The notes: generated by a model not told the origin, from the letters alone. A stretch of DNA of 5,988 nucleotides from Chloroflexi bacterium RBG_16_72_14 (GCA_001797035.1 MGOE01000053.1:24842-30829); one strand, 5' to 3'; shown: positions 1 through 5,174, counted from the first letter of the stretch. Numbers and translations: made by a program.

Positions 1-52
1 GCCGTCGGCGCGAACCGGGGCGCCGTGGCGCGCCCGCGGCCGGTGGACGCGG

Positions 53-58
53 CACAAT
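53..58 (+). promoter_or_regulatory. candidate -10 box (CACAAT) upstream of aacS
   Basis: CACAAT matches TATAAT at four of six positions and is one of the few A/T-rich spots in this very GC-rich leader. It lies 7 nt before a GTG codon at 66-68, which would put the transcript start at or next to that GTG. No convincing -35 is visible. The octamer ACAATCCG is identical to the one at the tetR start (2729-2736), which gives modest extra support. Confidence 0.35.
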
Positions 59-62
59 CCGG

Positions 63-95
63 CACGTGACGACCCGCCACGTGACGACCCGCCAC
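63..95. repeat. 15-bp tandem direct repeat upstream of aacS
   Basis: The unit CACGTGACGACCCGC occurs twice back to back (63-77 and 78-92), followed by the first three bases of a third copy (93-95). Each unit begins with the palindrome CACGTG. It lies 29-61 bp upstream of the synthetase ATG, so it could be a duplicated regulator site. It could equally be a replication-slippage duplication, and it also encodes a repeated peptide in the short ORF described at 66-131. The repeat itself is certain; any function is inference. Confidence 0.85.
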
Positions 96-131
96 CCCGT
101 CCCGCAGGCCCCGCGCCCCGACCATGGCTGA
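66..131 (+). CDS. possible leaderless short upstream ORF overlapping the aacS start
   Basis: A GTG at 66 opens a 21-codon frame that reads through the 15-bp repeat, giving a repeated V-T-T-R-H peptide, and then Pro-rich sequence. It ends in TGA at 129-131, inside codons 2-3 of acetoacetyl-CoA synthetase. The synthetase ATG at 124 has no Shine-Dalgarno sequence before it. Ribosomes finishing this short frame would release 8 nt past that ATG, an arrangement known to allow translational coupling. The candidate -10 at 53-58 would make its mRNA leaderless. The peptide matches no family I recognise and may have no role beyond the act of translation. It could also be chance, since GC-rich DNA has few stops. 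Confidence 0.3.
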   Translation: MTTRHVTTRHPVPQAPRPDHG

Positions 132-2109
132 GCCCGAGGTCCTCTGGTCACCGCCCGCCGACGCCCGCGACCGGTCGCGCATGCGGCGCTACCTGGCGTG
201 GCTCGCCGACGAGCGCGGCGTGGCCCTCGCCACCTACGACGACGCGTGGCGCTGGTCCGTGGACGACCCCGGCGCGTTCTGGCAGTCGGTCTGGGACCAC
301 TTCGGGGTCCGCTCCGCCACCCCGTCCGGCCCCGCCCTCGCGGACCCGCGCATGCCCGGCGCACGATGGTTCCCGGGCGCCTCGCTCAGCTATGCGGAGC
401 ACGTGCTGGCGATGCCCGGGCGCGCCGGGAGCGAGACGGTCATGGTCGCGCGCTCGCAGACCCGCGAGCCCGTGGACCTGACCGCGGACGAGCTGCGCGA
501 CGCCGTCGCCCGGTGCCGGGCCGGGCTGCTGCGGCTTGGCCTGCGGCGCGGCGACCGCGTGGCCGCGTTCCTGCCCAACATCCCCGAGGCGCTCATCGCG
601 ATGCTGGCCACGGCCAGCCTCGGTGCGACCTGGTCCTCGTGCGCGCCCGAGTTCGGGACGCGGGCGGTGGTGGACCGGTTCACCCAGATCGAGCCGGCGG
701 TCCTGCTGGTGATCGATGGCTACCGCTACGGGGACCGGGTCGTGGACCGGGCCGCAGAGGTGGCCGAGATCCGCGCCACGCTGCCGTCGGTCCGGGCAGC
801 GATCGTCGTGCCCTATCTCGCCGCAGAGGATGCGGCGCTGGCAGCCGTCCCGGGCGCGCTCGCCTGGTCCTCGCTGCTCGCTGAGCCCGGGCCCCTTGCC
901 TTCGACCACGTCCCGTTCGACCACCCCCTGTACATCCTCTACTCGTCGGGCACGACGGGGCTCCCCAAGCCGATCGTCCACGGTCACGGCGGCATCCTGC
1001 TCGAGCACCTCAAGGCGCTCGCGCTGCACACGGACCTCGGTGCCGCCGACCGGTTCTGCTGGTTCACCACGACCGGCTGGATGATGTGGAACTACCTCGT
1101 GTCCGGGCTGGCGGTCGGGGCGACGCTCGTCCTGTTCGACGGCAATCCCGCCTGGCCCGACCTCACCACCCTGTGGCGGCTCGCGGCAGAGACCGGCACG
1201 ACCTACCTGGGCGCAAGCGCTCCGTTCCTGATGGCCTGCCGCGCGGCCGGGCTGACCCCGGGGCGGGACCTGGATCTCGGCGCGCTGCGGGGCGTGGGCT
1301 CCACGGGGGCGCCGCTCGCCGCCGCCGGCTTCCGCTGGGTCGCCGACGCCGTCTCTGACGCGATCCCGCTGGGGTCGCTCAGCGGCGGCACGGACCTGTG
1401 CACGGGGTTCCTTGGCCCGTCGCCGCTGGTGCCGGTGTGGGCCGGCGAGATCAGTTGCCGGATGCTGGGCGCGAAGGTGGAGGCCTTCGACGAGGATGGG
1501 CGGCCGGTCGTGGGCCGCCAGGGCGAGCTGGTGATCACGGCGCCGATGCCCTCGATGCCGGTGGGCCTGTGGGGCGACGAGGACGGCACGCGGCTCCGGG
1601 CCGCCTACTTCGACAGCTGGCCCGGCGTCTGGCGGCACGGCGACTGGCTGACGATCACGGAGCGGGGCTCGTGCGTGATCACCGGCCGCAGCGACGCGAC
1701 GCTCAACCGAGGCGGCGTCCGGCTCGGGACGGCGGAGTTCTACTCGGTCGTGGAGGCGCTGCCCGAGGTCGCGGACAGCGTCGTCGTCCACCTCGAGGAC
1801 CCGGACGGCGGACCGGGCGAGCTGCTGCTGTTCGTGGTGGTCAGCGAAGGGGCCGCGCTGGACGACGGCCTCCGGGCCCGGATCGCCGCCGCCCTGCGCG
1901 AGGGCCTCTCGCCCCGGCACGTCCCGGACGCCGTCCACGCCGTGCCGACCGTACCCCGCACGCTGTCGGGCAAGAAGCTCGAGGTGCCCGTCAAGCGGAT
2001 CCTCCAGGGGCTGCCGCCGGACGTTGCGGCCTCGAGGGACGCCCTCGCGGATCCAGACTCGCTGGCGCCGTTCGAGCTTCTCGCGCGGGCACGAGCTCGT
2101 CCCGGCTGA
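124..2109 (+). CDS. aacS: acetoacetyl-CoA synthetase (acetoacetate--CoA ligase)
   Basis: This cytosolic ANL-superfamily enzyme activates acetoacetate with ATP and CoA, via an acetoacetyl-AMP intermediate, to acetoacetyl-CoA. That supports ketone-body use, leucine breakdown or polyhydroxyalkanoate metabolism. At 661 residues it is full length for the family. The N-terminal acyl-CoA-synthetase domain (about 20-100) shows the family's WRWSV-DDP-FW-VWDHFGV pattern. The P-loop is Y270-ILYSSGTTGLPK282, followed by the GHGG and WMMWN segments. SGGTD lies at 420-424, the ribose-binding GDW at 506-508, the hinge region TGRSDATLNRGG at 520-531, and the predicted adenylation lysine is K617 in TLSGKKLEVP. 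The AacS assignment over acetyl-CoA synthetase rests on SGGTDLCTGF and the C-terminal KKLEVPVKRIL. The ATG at 124 is the only in-frame start after the stop at 82-84 and gives the normal family N-terminus. There is no Shine-Dalgarno sequence. The last codons (GCA CGA GCT CGT) are atypical and overlap the antisense ORF. Confidence 0.95.
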   Translation: MAEPEVLWSPPADARDRSRMRRYLAWLADERGVALATYDDAWRWSVDDPGAFWQSVWDHFGVRSATPSGPALADPRMPGARWFPGASLSYAEHVLAMPGRAGSETVMVARSQTREPVDLTADELRDAVARCRAGLLRLGLRRGDRVAAFLPNIPEALIAMLATASLGATWSSCAPEFGTRAVVDRFTQIEPAVLLVIDGYRYGDRVVDRAAEVAEIRATLPSVRAAIVVPYLAAEDAALAAVPGALAWSSLLAEPGPLAFDHVPFDHPLYILYSSGTTGLPKPIVHGHGGILLEHLKALALHTDLGAADRFCWFTTTGWMMWNYLVSGLAVGATLVLFDGNPAWPDLTTLWRLAAETGTTYLGASAPFLMACRAAGLTPGRDLDLGALRGVGSTGAPLAAAGFRWVADAVSDAIPLGSLSGGTDLCTGFLGPSPLVPVWAGEISCRMLGAKVEAFDEDGRPVVGRQGELVITAPMPSMPVGLWGDEDGTRLRAAYFDSWPGVWRHGDWLTITERGSCVITGRSDATLNRGGVRLGTAEFYSVVEALPEVADSVVVHLEDPDGGPGELLLFVVVSEGAALDDGLRARIAAALREGLSPRHVPDAVHAVPTVPRTLSGKKLEVPVKRILQGLPPDVAASRDALADPDSLAPFELLARARARPG

Positions 2110-2239
2110 TGGCCATCATGTAGCCGACGGCGGCGGGGCTGCAGCCGGCCAGCGCGAACATCGCGAGCGACAGGGTCGTGGCGGCCGCCGCGAGCGCGCG
2201 GTGGCCTGGGCGCATCGGGACGGTGGGCTCGCCGCTCAC
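1991..2239 (-). CDS. small lipoprotein-like ORF, coupled to the PPOX gene and antisense to the aacS 3' end
   Basis: The GTG start at 2239-2237 shares four bases (GTGA) with the PPOX stop codon. This overlap is typical of co-translated genes. The 82-residue product has a basic stretch (R10-P-G-H-R14), an uncharged hydrophobic segment (about 15-29) and a textbook lipobox L30-A-G-C33 followed by Ser, so an outer-leaflet lipoprotein with Cys33 lipidated is predicted. An ATG at 2215 (Met9) is an alternative start with a more standard signal-peptide length. The first ~53 codons end almost only in G or C; after that (CGA GAA GCT CGA) codon choice degrades, where the frame runs antisense through the 3' end of aacS (119-nt overlap). 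The ORF may therefore be a truncated gene that borrows a chance tail. A remnant of a membrane-transporter segment (FALAG-SPAAVGYM) is the other reading. I recognise no family. Confidence 0.42.
   Translation of the reverse strand: MSGEPTVPMRPGHRALAAAATTLSLAMFALAGCSPAAVGYMMAISRDELVPAREARTAPASLDPRGRPSRPQRPAAAPGGSA
2107..2118. repeat. 12-bp perfect palindrome over the aacS stop codon
   Basis: TGATGGCCATCA is a perfect palindrome that begins with the aacS TGA stop. It has no loop and no T-run, so it does not look like an intrinsic terminator. It also lies inside the antisense lipoprotein-like ORF (its Met-Met-Ala-Ile region). Function unknown; it may be coincidental. No other terminator is visible between the convergent genes. 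Confidence 0.4.
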
Positions 2240-2643
2240 GGGACGAGGTCGAGGCGGACCTCGACGATCACGTCACGCTGGCCGCGCGTGCGGCGGAGGG
2301 CGCTGAACAGGGGCCCCGCGATCCGGTGCTTGGCGTGTAGCCGGTCGAGGGCCGGCCGGACCGCGTCGGGCCCGAGCACCCGGGCGGTGCCGGACAGCGT
2401 CGGGCCCAGGCGGCGGCCCCGCGAGTCACAGGGCGTCAGCTCCACGCTCGCCGTGTGGGCGAGGCGCTTGAGCTTGCCGGCGACGTGGGCGGTGCGCACC
2501 AGGATCCGCTCGTCATCGACCACGAACAGGACCGGCGTCCCGACAGGCTCGCCGCTCCGCCGGAACGTGACGAGATCGATGAACCGGGCATCGGCAAGCG
2601 CGACGCCGGGTCCGGCGCCCGCGAGGGCGGCGGCGGGGTGCAT
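2236..2643 (-). CDS. PPOX-class, probable F420-dependent oxidoreductase (Rv2061-like)
   Basis: This is a 135-residue split-barrel flavin/deazaflavin-binding protein of the pyridoxamine-5'-phosphate-oxidase-like superfamily. Family hallmarks run in order: L16-ADARFIDLVTFRRSGEPVGTPV-38, the ILVRT strand (47-51), the K57-L-K-R60 segment after the cofactor-binding turn, V-L-TPCDSRGR (67-77), then GP-L-GTARVL (80-90). The pattern K-KR, PCD-RG, GP-GTAR is that of Rv2061-type proteins, predicted to use F420; the substrate is unknown. The ATG at 2643 is preferred: GGAGA sits 9 nt upstream, and the promoter at 2725-2696 would start mRNA downstream of the longer ATG at 2712, which is therefore excluded. 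The ATG at 2673 remains possible. It is divergent from tetR and probably repressed by it, and its stop overlaps the lipoprotein-like start by 4 nt. Whether the cofactor is F420, FMN or FAD cannot be read from the sequence alone. Confidence 0.85.
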   Translation of the reverse strand: MHPAAALAGAGPGVALADARFIDLVTFRRSGEPVGTPVLFVVDDERILVRTAHVAGKLKRLAHTASVELTPCDSRGRRLGPTLSGTARVLGPDAVRPALDRLHAKHRIAGPLFSALRRTRGQRDVIVEVRLDLVP

Positions 2644-2652
2644 GGCAGTGGG

Positions 2653-2657
2653 TCTCC
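2653..2657 (-). promoter_or_regulatory. Shine-Dalgarno sequence that fixes the PPOX start
   Basis: GGAGA on the minus strand lies 9 nt upstream of the ATG at 2643. Together with the promoter position it supports Met at 2643 rather than 2712. Confidence 0.6.
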
Positions 2658-2695
2658 GATAATCACCGGACATCACGTCGTCCGGAATACCGCGA

Positions 2696-2725
2696 ACTAT
2701 TCCACGCGACATCCTGTCGTGTCAA
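2696..2725 (-). promoter_or_regulatory. promoter for the PPOX gene
   Basis: A perfect TTGACA -35 (2725-2720) is followed, after 18 nt, by AATAGT (2701-2696; four of six matches to TATAAT). This predicts a transcript start near 2690 and a leader of about 45 nt before the ATG at 2643. The -35 and much of the spacer lie inside the inverted repeat at 2704-2722, so a protein bound there would block it. Confidence 0.65.
2704..2722. promoter_or_regulatory. predicted TetR operator in the divergent promoter region
   Basis: ACGCGACA, a 3-nt spacer and TGTCGTGT form a 19-bp inverted repeat with 7 of 8 arm positions complementary. It lies between the divergent PPOX and tetR genes, covers part of the minus-strand -35 and spacer, and ends 4 bp before the tetR -10. 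This is the usual place for an autoregulating TetR protein's operator. The repeat is seen; binding by this TetR is inferred. Confidence 0.6.
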
Positions 2726-2726
2726 G

Positions 2727-2732
2727 TACAAT
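2727..2732 (+). promoter_or_regulatory. -10 box (TACAAT) of tetR, predicting a leaderless mRNA
   Basis: TACAAT matches the consensus at five of six positions and ends 6 nt before the tetR ATG (2739). Transcription would thus start at or within a base or two of the ATG. No Shine-Dalgarno sequence precedes the ATG, and no -35 is recognisable. Both facts fit leaderless expression, which is common in Actinomycetota and known in other high-GC phyla. Confidence 0.6.
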
Positions 2733-2738
2733 CCGCCC

Positions 2739-3380
2739 ATGAGCCGCCGATACGTCCAGCGCGCCCGGGCGGAATCCGCCCGCGAGACGCGTGGCCAGGT
2801 CCTCGAGGCCGCGCGCGCGGCGCTGCTGGCCGAGGGCCGGCTGGAGCTCAGCGTGGGCGAGATCGCCGCCGCGGCGGGTGTCGCGCGCTCCACGGTCTAC
2901 GCGACGTTCGGCTCCCGTGCCGGCCTGCTGTCGGCCCTGGCCGACGAGACGCTCCAGCGGGCGGGTCTCGACGGGGTCATCGCCGAGTACCGGCAGCCCG
3001 ATGCCGTGACGGCCCTGGAGCGGAGCCTGGCCGCGAGCTGCCGCATGTACGCCGCGGACCACGTCGTGTTCGCTCGGCTCCTGGTGCTGGCACGGATCGA
3101 TCCGGATGCCGCGGTGCCGATCGCACGCTCCCAGGCCGATCGCGCCGCGGGAATGGCGGACCTCGCCCGACGCCTCGAGGCCCAGCGGCGGCTCCGGGCG
3201 GGCGTGACCCCGGAGCGCGCAGCCGACGTGCTGTGGCTGCTGACCGGGTTCTGGACGTTCGACGAGCTGTTCGTCGGCCGCGGTCTGGCTGCCGACGCGT
3301 GCGCGGATGTCCTGCTGGGGATCGCCCGGGCGACGGTCCTGGCCAAAGGGAGCCACCCGGAGCAGCCTACCCCTGCGTGA
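2739..3380 (+). CDS. TetR/AcrR-family transcriptional regulator
   Basis: This 213-residue protein is a normal-length TetR repressor. The N-terminal helix-turn-helix spans about residues 15-62: helix 1 T17-RGQVLEAARAALLAEG, then L37-SVGEIAAAAGV48 and the recognition region A49-RSTVYATFGSRAGLL64, which is close to the family pattern. The rest is a helical ligand/dimer domain, with a Trp/Phe-rich segment (LLTGFWTFDELFVGRG) near the C-terminus that may line the ligand pocket. The ligand cannot be predicted. The ATG at 2739 gives the standard spacing to the DNA-binding domain and sits right after a -10 box, so the mRNA is probably leaderless. It is divergent from the PPOX gene and shares a control region containing a 19-bp inverted repeat. 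The likely role is to repress itself and the PPOX/lipoprotein unit until an inducer binds. No terminator is seen after it. Confidence 0.92.
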   Translation: MSRRYVQRARAESARETRGQVLEAARAALLAEGRLELSVGEIAAAAGVARSTVYATFGSRAGLLSALADETLQRAGLDGVIAEYRQPDAVTALERSLAASCRMYAADHVVFARLLVLARIDPDAAVPIARSQADRAAGMADLARRLEAQRRLRAGVTPERAADVLWLLTGFWTFDELFVGRGLAADACADVLLGIARATVLAKGSHPEQPTPA

Positions 3381-3409
3381 CCTCGCGAGCCCCGGCCCCT
3401 GCGCCGTCC

Positions 3410-3436
3410 TTGGAGGTCGAACATCTGTGCTATGCT
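3410..3436 (+). promoter_or_regulatory. promoter of the cold-shock gene
   Basis: TTGGAG (3410-3415) and TATGCT (3431-3436) are separated by 15 nt, shorter than ideal. The -10 is preceded by TGC (3428-3430), an extended -10 element that can make up for a weak or badly spaced -35. The predicted start near 3443 gives a leader of about 98 nt, in keeping with the long leaders of cold-shock genes. Confidence 0.5.
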
Positions 3437-3530
3437 GTGTGTCTTCGCCGCGCCTCGTGGCGATGCTCCGTGTGGTCGACCCCCTTCTCGAACGGACCGT
3501 GCGTTCTGCCATCCCAGTTCGGGAAGCGTT

Positions 3531-3535
3531 GGAGG
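3531..3535 (+). promoter_or_regulatory. Shine-Dalgarno sequence of the cold-shock gene
   Basis: GGAGG lies 5 nt before the ATG at 3541. It decides the start against the longer open frame that runs upstream to 3307. The flanking bases (GAGGTCCTC) are partly self-complementary but too close to fold on themselves. Confidence 0.8.
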
Positions 3536-3540
3536 TCCTC

Positions 3541-3744
3541 ATGACCACCGGTACCATCAAGAAGGTCGTCTCCGATCGCGGCTTCGGCTTCATCACCGCC
3601 GAGGATGCGAAGGAGTACTTCTTCCATCGCGGCGCCCTCGATTCCTCGATCGACTTCGACCGCCTCGTCGGCGGCGAGCGGGTCACGTTCGAGATCGAGC
3701 AGAGCCCGAAGGGCGCGCGCGCCGCACAGGTGCGCTCCGCGTAA
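3541..3744 (+). CDS. cold-shock domain protein, CspA-like
   Basis: A single 67-residue OB-fold cold-shock domain that should bind single-stranded nucleic acid and act as an RNA chaperone in the cytoplasm. RNP1 is seen as R13-GFGFI18 and RNP2 as Y26-FFH29. The rest follows the family through the LVGGERVTFEIEQSPKGARAAQV segment and ends at the usual length. The start is fixed by GGAGG 5 nt upstream and by family length; the frame is open further upstream, but that part does not resemble the family. Unusually, the highly conserved K-W-F-N segment of CspA is K7-K8-V9-V10 here, so the exposed Trp and Phe that stack on bases are missing. The gene has its own promoter, a ~100-nt leader and a terminator, so it is probably monocistronic. 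Confidence 0.93.
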   Translation: MTTGTIKKVVSDRGFGFITAEDAKEYFFHRGALDSSIDFDRLVGGERVTFEIEQSPKGARAAQVRSA

Positions 3745-3754
3745 GACCTCGCGG

Positions 3755-3778
3755 GCGGCCCGCCGTCAGGCGGGCCGC
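3755..3778 (+). terminator. intrinsic terminator after the cold-shock gene
   Basis: A perfect 10-bp all-G/C stem (GCGGCCCGCC, loop GTCA, GGCGGGCCGC) starts 10 nt after the cold-shock stop and is followed by TTGCGTT, a weak T-rich tail. It lies between convergent genes and could also serve the minus-strand DinB gene ending at 3856, though it is about 80 nt beyond that stop. Confidence 0.85.
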
Positions 3779-3855
3779 TTGCGTTATCCGATGACGCAGC
3801 CCCGGGCCGGTAGCAGCATCCGATGCACGGCCGTCGTGTGGGCGATCGGCAGCCG

Positions 3856-4365
3856 CTAGGGTGCCCCCACGCGCACCCCTCGCTCGCCTCCCGTCTCCCG
3901 GGCGTAGGCCCAGACGTCGATCTCGGGCGGCTCGACGCCGAGGCTCGTCAGGGCCGTACAGACCTGGCTGCGGTGATCGGTACCGTGGTGGATCACCTGC
4001 GCGAGACGAAGGCTCGTCGGCGAGTGGACCTCCCAACTGCCGTCGAGCTCGACCACATCGGCGTCCGGGTCCGGCTGTCCCGCGAGCAGCTCCGTCCACG
4101 CCGCGCCACTGTCCGTGATCGCCGTCCGCAACTCGGCGAGGCTCGTCTCCGCCTGCTCGTCGATCTCGGCAAGCCCGTCGTGGAAGAAAGACAGGTACCA
4201 GCGGTCCGAGGCGACGAGGTGTCGCAGCGTGCCCAGGATCGAGCCGTAGGTGCCCGGCTCGGGCCTCGAACGCTGCTCGGGGGTGAGGGCGGCGCACGCG
4301 TCGATCAGGCGATCGGTCGCCCACACGTGATGCGCGAAGGCATCGCCCAGCAGCGACGTCGTCAT
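3856..4365 (-). CDS. DinB-fold metal-binding protein (downstream copy)
   Basis: This 169-residue protein is predicted to form the four-helix bundle of the DinB/YfiT-like superfamily, which includes bacillithiol- or mycothiol-dependent transferases and metal-dependent hydrolases. The metal triad is visible: H49 in TLRHLVASDRWY, and H127 and H131 in the HHGTDHRSQ helix (H-x3-H). The opening GDAFAHHVWATDRLIDAC and the closing GVEPPEIDVWAY are also typical. The start ATG at 4365 lies in an ATGA overlap with the hydrolase stop, so the two are probably translated together. A longer open frame to 4434 reads Arg/Gly-rich shadow sequence and is not used. The actual substrate is unknown; a thiol-transfer or detoxification role is the family's usual guess. 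A second DinB-like gene lies upstream of the hydrolase. Confidence 0.88.
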   Translation of the reverse strand: MTTSLLGDAFAHHVWATDRLIDACAALTPEQRSRPEPGTYGSILGTLRHLVASDRWYLSFFHDGLAEIDEQAETSLAELRTAITDSGAAWTELLAGQPDPDADVVELDGSWEVHSPTSLRLAQVIHHGTDHRSQVCTALTSLGVEPPEIDVWAYARETGGERGVRVGAP

Positions 4366-5099
4366 CGGGCGCCCCCGGCCGCCGCATCCGCGACGTCGCC
4401 GATGATCCCAGCCAGCTCGCGCGGGCGGGACCACATCGGCCAGTGGCTGGTCGGCAGGTCGATCCAGGTGGCGTTGCGCAGCTCGGGGATGCCCGCGAGA
4501 AACGCCCAGTCAGGGTGGTCCTGGGCGTAGGACTTGTACTGCGCGGCCGAGAAGCCGGTGCAGATCAGGGTGCTGGGAATGTCGCGGCGGGCGTCGTCGG
4601 TGAGCTCCACGGACTCGCGGAGCATGGCGCCGGGCTCCGGCACCGCCCGCCGACGGAATGTCTCCTTCTGCGCTTCGCTGAGCCCGTCGAGGTTCTCCTC
4701 CGCCTCGATCTCCGCCCAGACCATTGGCTTCTCGACAGCGTCGAAATCGGGATCGAGCGCGCCCCTTCCCGGCGCGGTGTCGACGTAGACCATCGCGGCG
4801 ATCTGCTCCGGGATCCGGTCGCTGGCGGCGTAGCCGGAGAACCCGGCCGCGCTGTGGACGGCGAGCACGACCGGCGCCTCGGCGGCACGGACCGCGTCGC
4901 AGATCGCGTCCACGTGATCGGCGAAGGAGATCGTCGATCGGTCGGTGTCGATCGACTCGAGGCCGGGCAGCGTCAGCGCGGTGACGTGGTGGCCATCGGC
5001 CCGCAGGGTGTCAGCGACCTCGTCCCAAGCCCACGCGCCGAGCCAGAACCCCGGGACCAGGATGATCGGTGCGGCAGCCGTGTCTCGATGCTCAACCAT
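4362..5099 (-). CDS. alpha/beta-hydrolase fold protein
   Basis: A 245-residue cytosolic protein with the alpha/beta-hydrolase core. The first strand and oxyanion loop are I12-ILVPGFWLGAWAWDEV, followed by HHVTALTLPGL (37-47). The nucleophile elbow is V81-H-S83-A-A85, with Ser83 the predicted nucleophile; the usual G-x-S-x-G glycines are V and A here. The catalytic His is H219 in LPTSHWPMWSRP. After strand 6 (STLICTGFS) the Asp normally found is absent, so the acid is elsewhere or missing. The fold is close to the esterase/hydroxynitrile-lyase/MenH-like branch, but the substrate is unknown. The ATG at 5099 has AGGAG (5114-5110) 10 nt upstream. The 3' end overlaps the DinB gene by ATGA, while the upstream DinB gene ends 106 nt before the start, a gap with inverted repeats that may hold a separate promoter. 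Confidence 0.88.
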   Translation of the reverse strand: MVEHRDTAAAPIILVPGFWLGAWAWDEVADTLRADGHHVTALTLPGLESIDTDRSTISFADHVDAICDAVRAAEAPVVLAVHSAAGFSGYAASDRIPEQIAAMVYVDTAPGRGALDPDFDAVEKPMVWAEIEAEENLDGLSEAQKETFRRRAVPEPGAMLRESVELTDDARRDIPSTLICTGFSAAQYKSYAQDHPDWAFLAGIPELRNATWIDLPTSHWPMWSRPRELAGIIGDVADAAAGGAR

Positions 5100-5132
5100 G
5101 GGACGCTCACTCCTGCGCTTGGATGCCTGGAT

Positions 5133-5174
5133 CCATGATCGTCGATCGACCCGGCCCGGCGGCTACGATCATGG
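5133..5174. repeat. inverted repeat with nested palindrome upstream of the hydrolase
   Basis: The arms CCATGATCGT (5133-5142) and ACGATCATGG (5165-5174) are perfectly complementary over 10 bp with a 22-nt spacer. A perfect 10-bp palindrome, GTCGATCGAC (5141-5150), overlaps the left arm. They lie 34-75 bp upstream of the hydrolase ATG, a plausible operator position. I could not find a convincing -35/-10 pair here. Confidence 0.5.

Noticed and set aside
1..69. Open frame to a TGA at 67-69 that could be the end of an upstream gene
   Set aside because: Only 22 codons are visible, with no motif; other frames are equally open and it overlaps the candidate -10, so it cannot be supported.
148..1938. 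596-residue minus-strand open frame opposite aacS
   Set aside because: It is Arg/Pro/Gly/His-rich with no family pattern and lies wholly antisense to a well-conserved gene; long antisense frames are expected in high-GC DNA.
2236..2712. Longer PPOX gene starting at 2712
   Set aside because: The start codon lies inside the promoter spacer and inverted repeat, upstream of the predicted transcript start; the extra residues do not resemble the family, and 2643 has a Shine-Dalgarno sequence.
2697..3686. 329-residue minus-strand open frame opposite tetR and the cold-shock gene
   Set aside because: It spans two well-supported plus-strand genes and the gap between them, and has low-complexity composition with no domain.
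3307..3744. 145-residue version of the cold-shock protein
   Set aside because: The extension overlaps the end of tetR and contains the cold-shock promoter and leader; GGAGG before 3541 and the family length fix the shorter form.
3786..3826. Repeated ATCCGATG (3786-3793, 3818-3825) and palindrome GCATCCGATGC between the convergent genes
   Set aside because: Too short to distinguish from chance, and not placed at a promoter.
3683..4387. Minus-strand 234-residue frame overlapping the downstream DinB gene
   Set aside because: It is the out-of-frame shadow of the DinB gene and reads through the terminator; the DinB frame carries the His triad.
4443..5138. 231-residue plus-strand open frame opposite the hydrolase
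   Set aside because: It is the antisense shadow of the hydrolase, with repetitive Arg/Gly/Asp composition and no recognisable motif.
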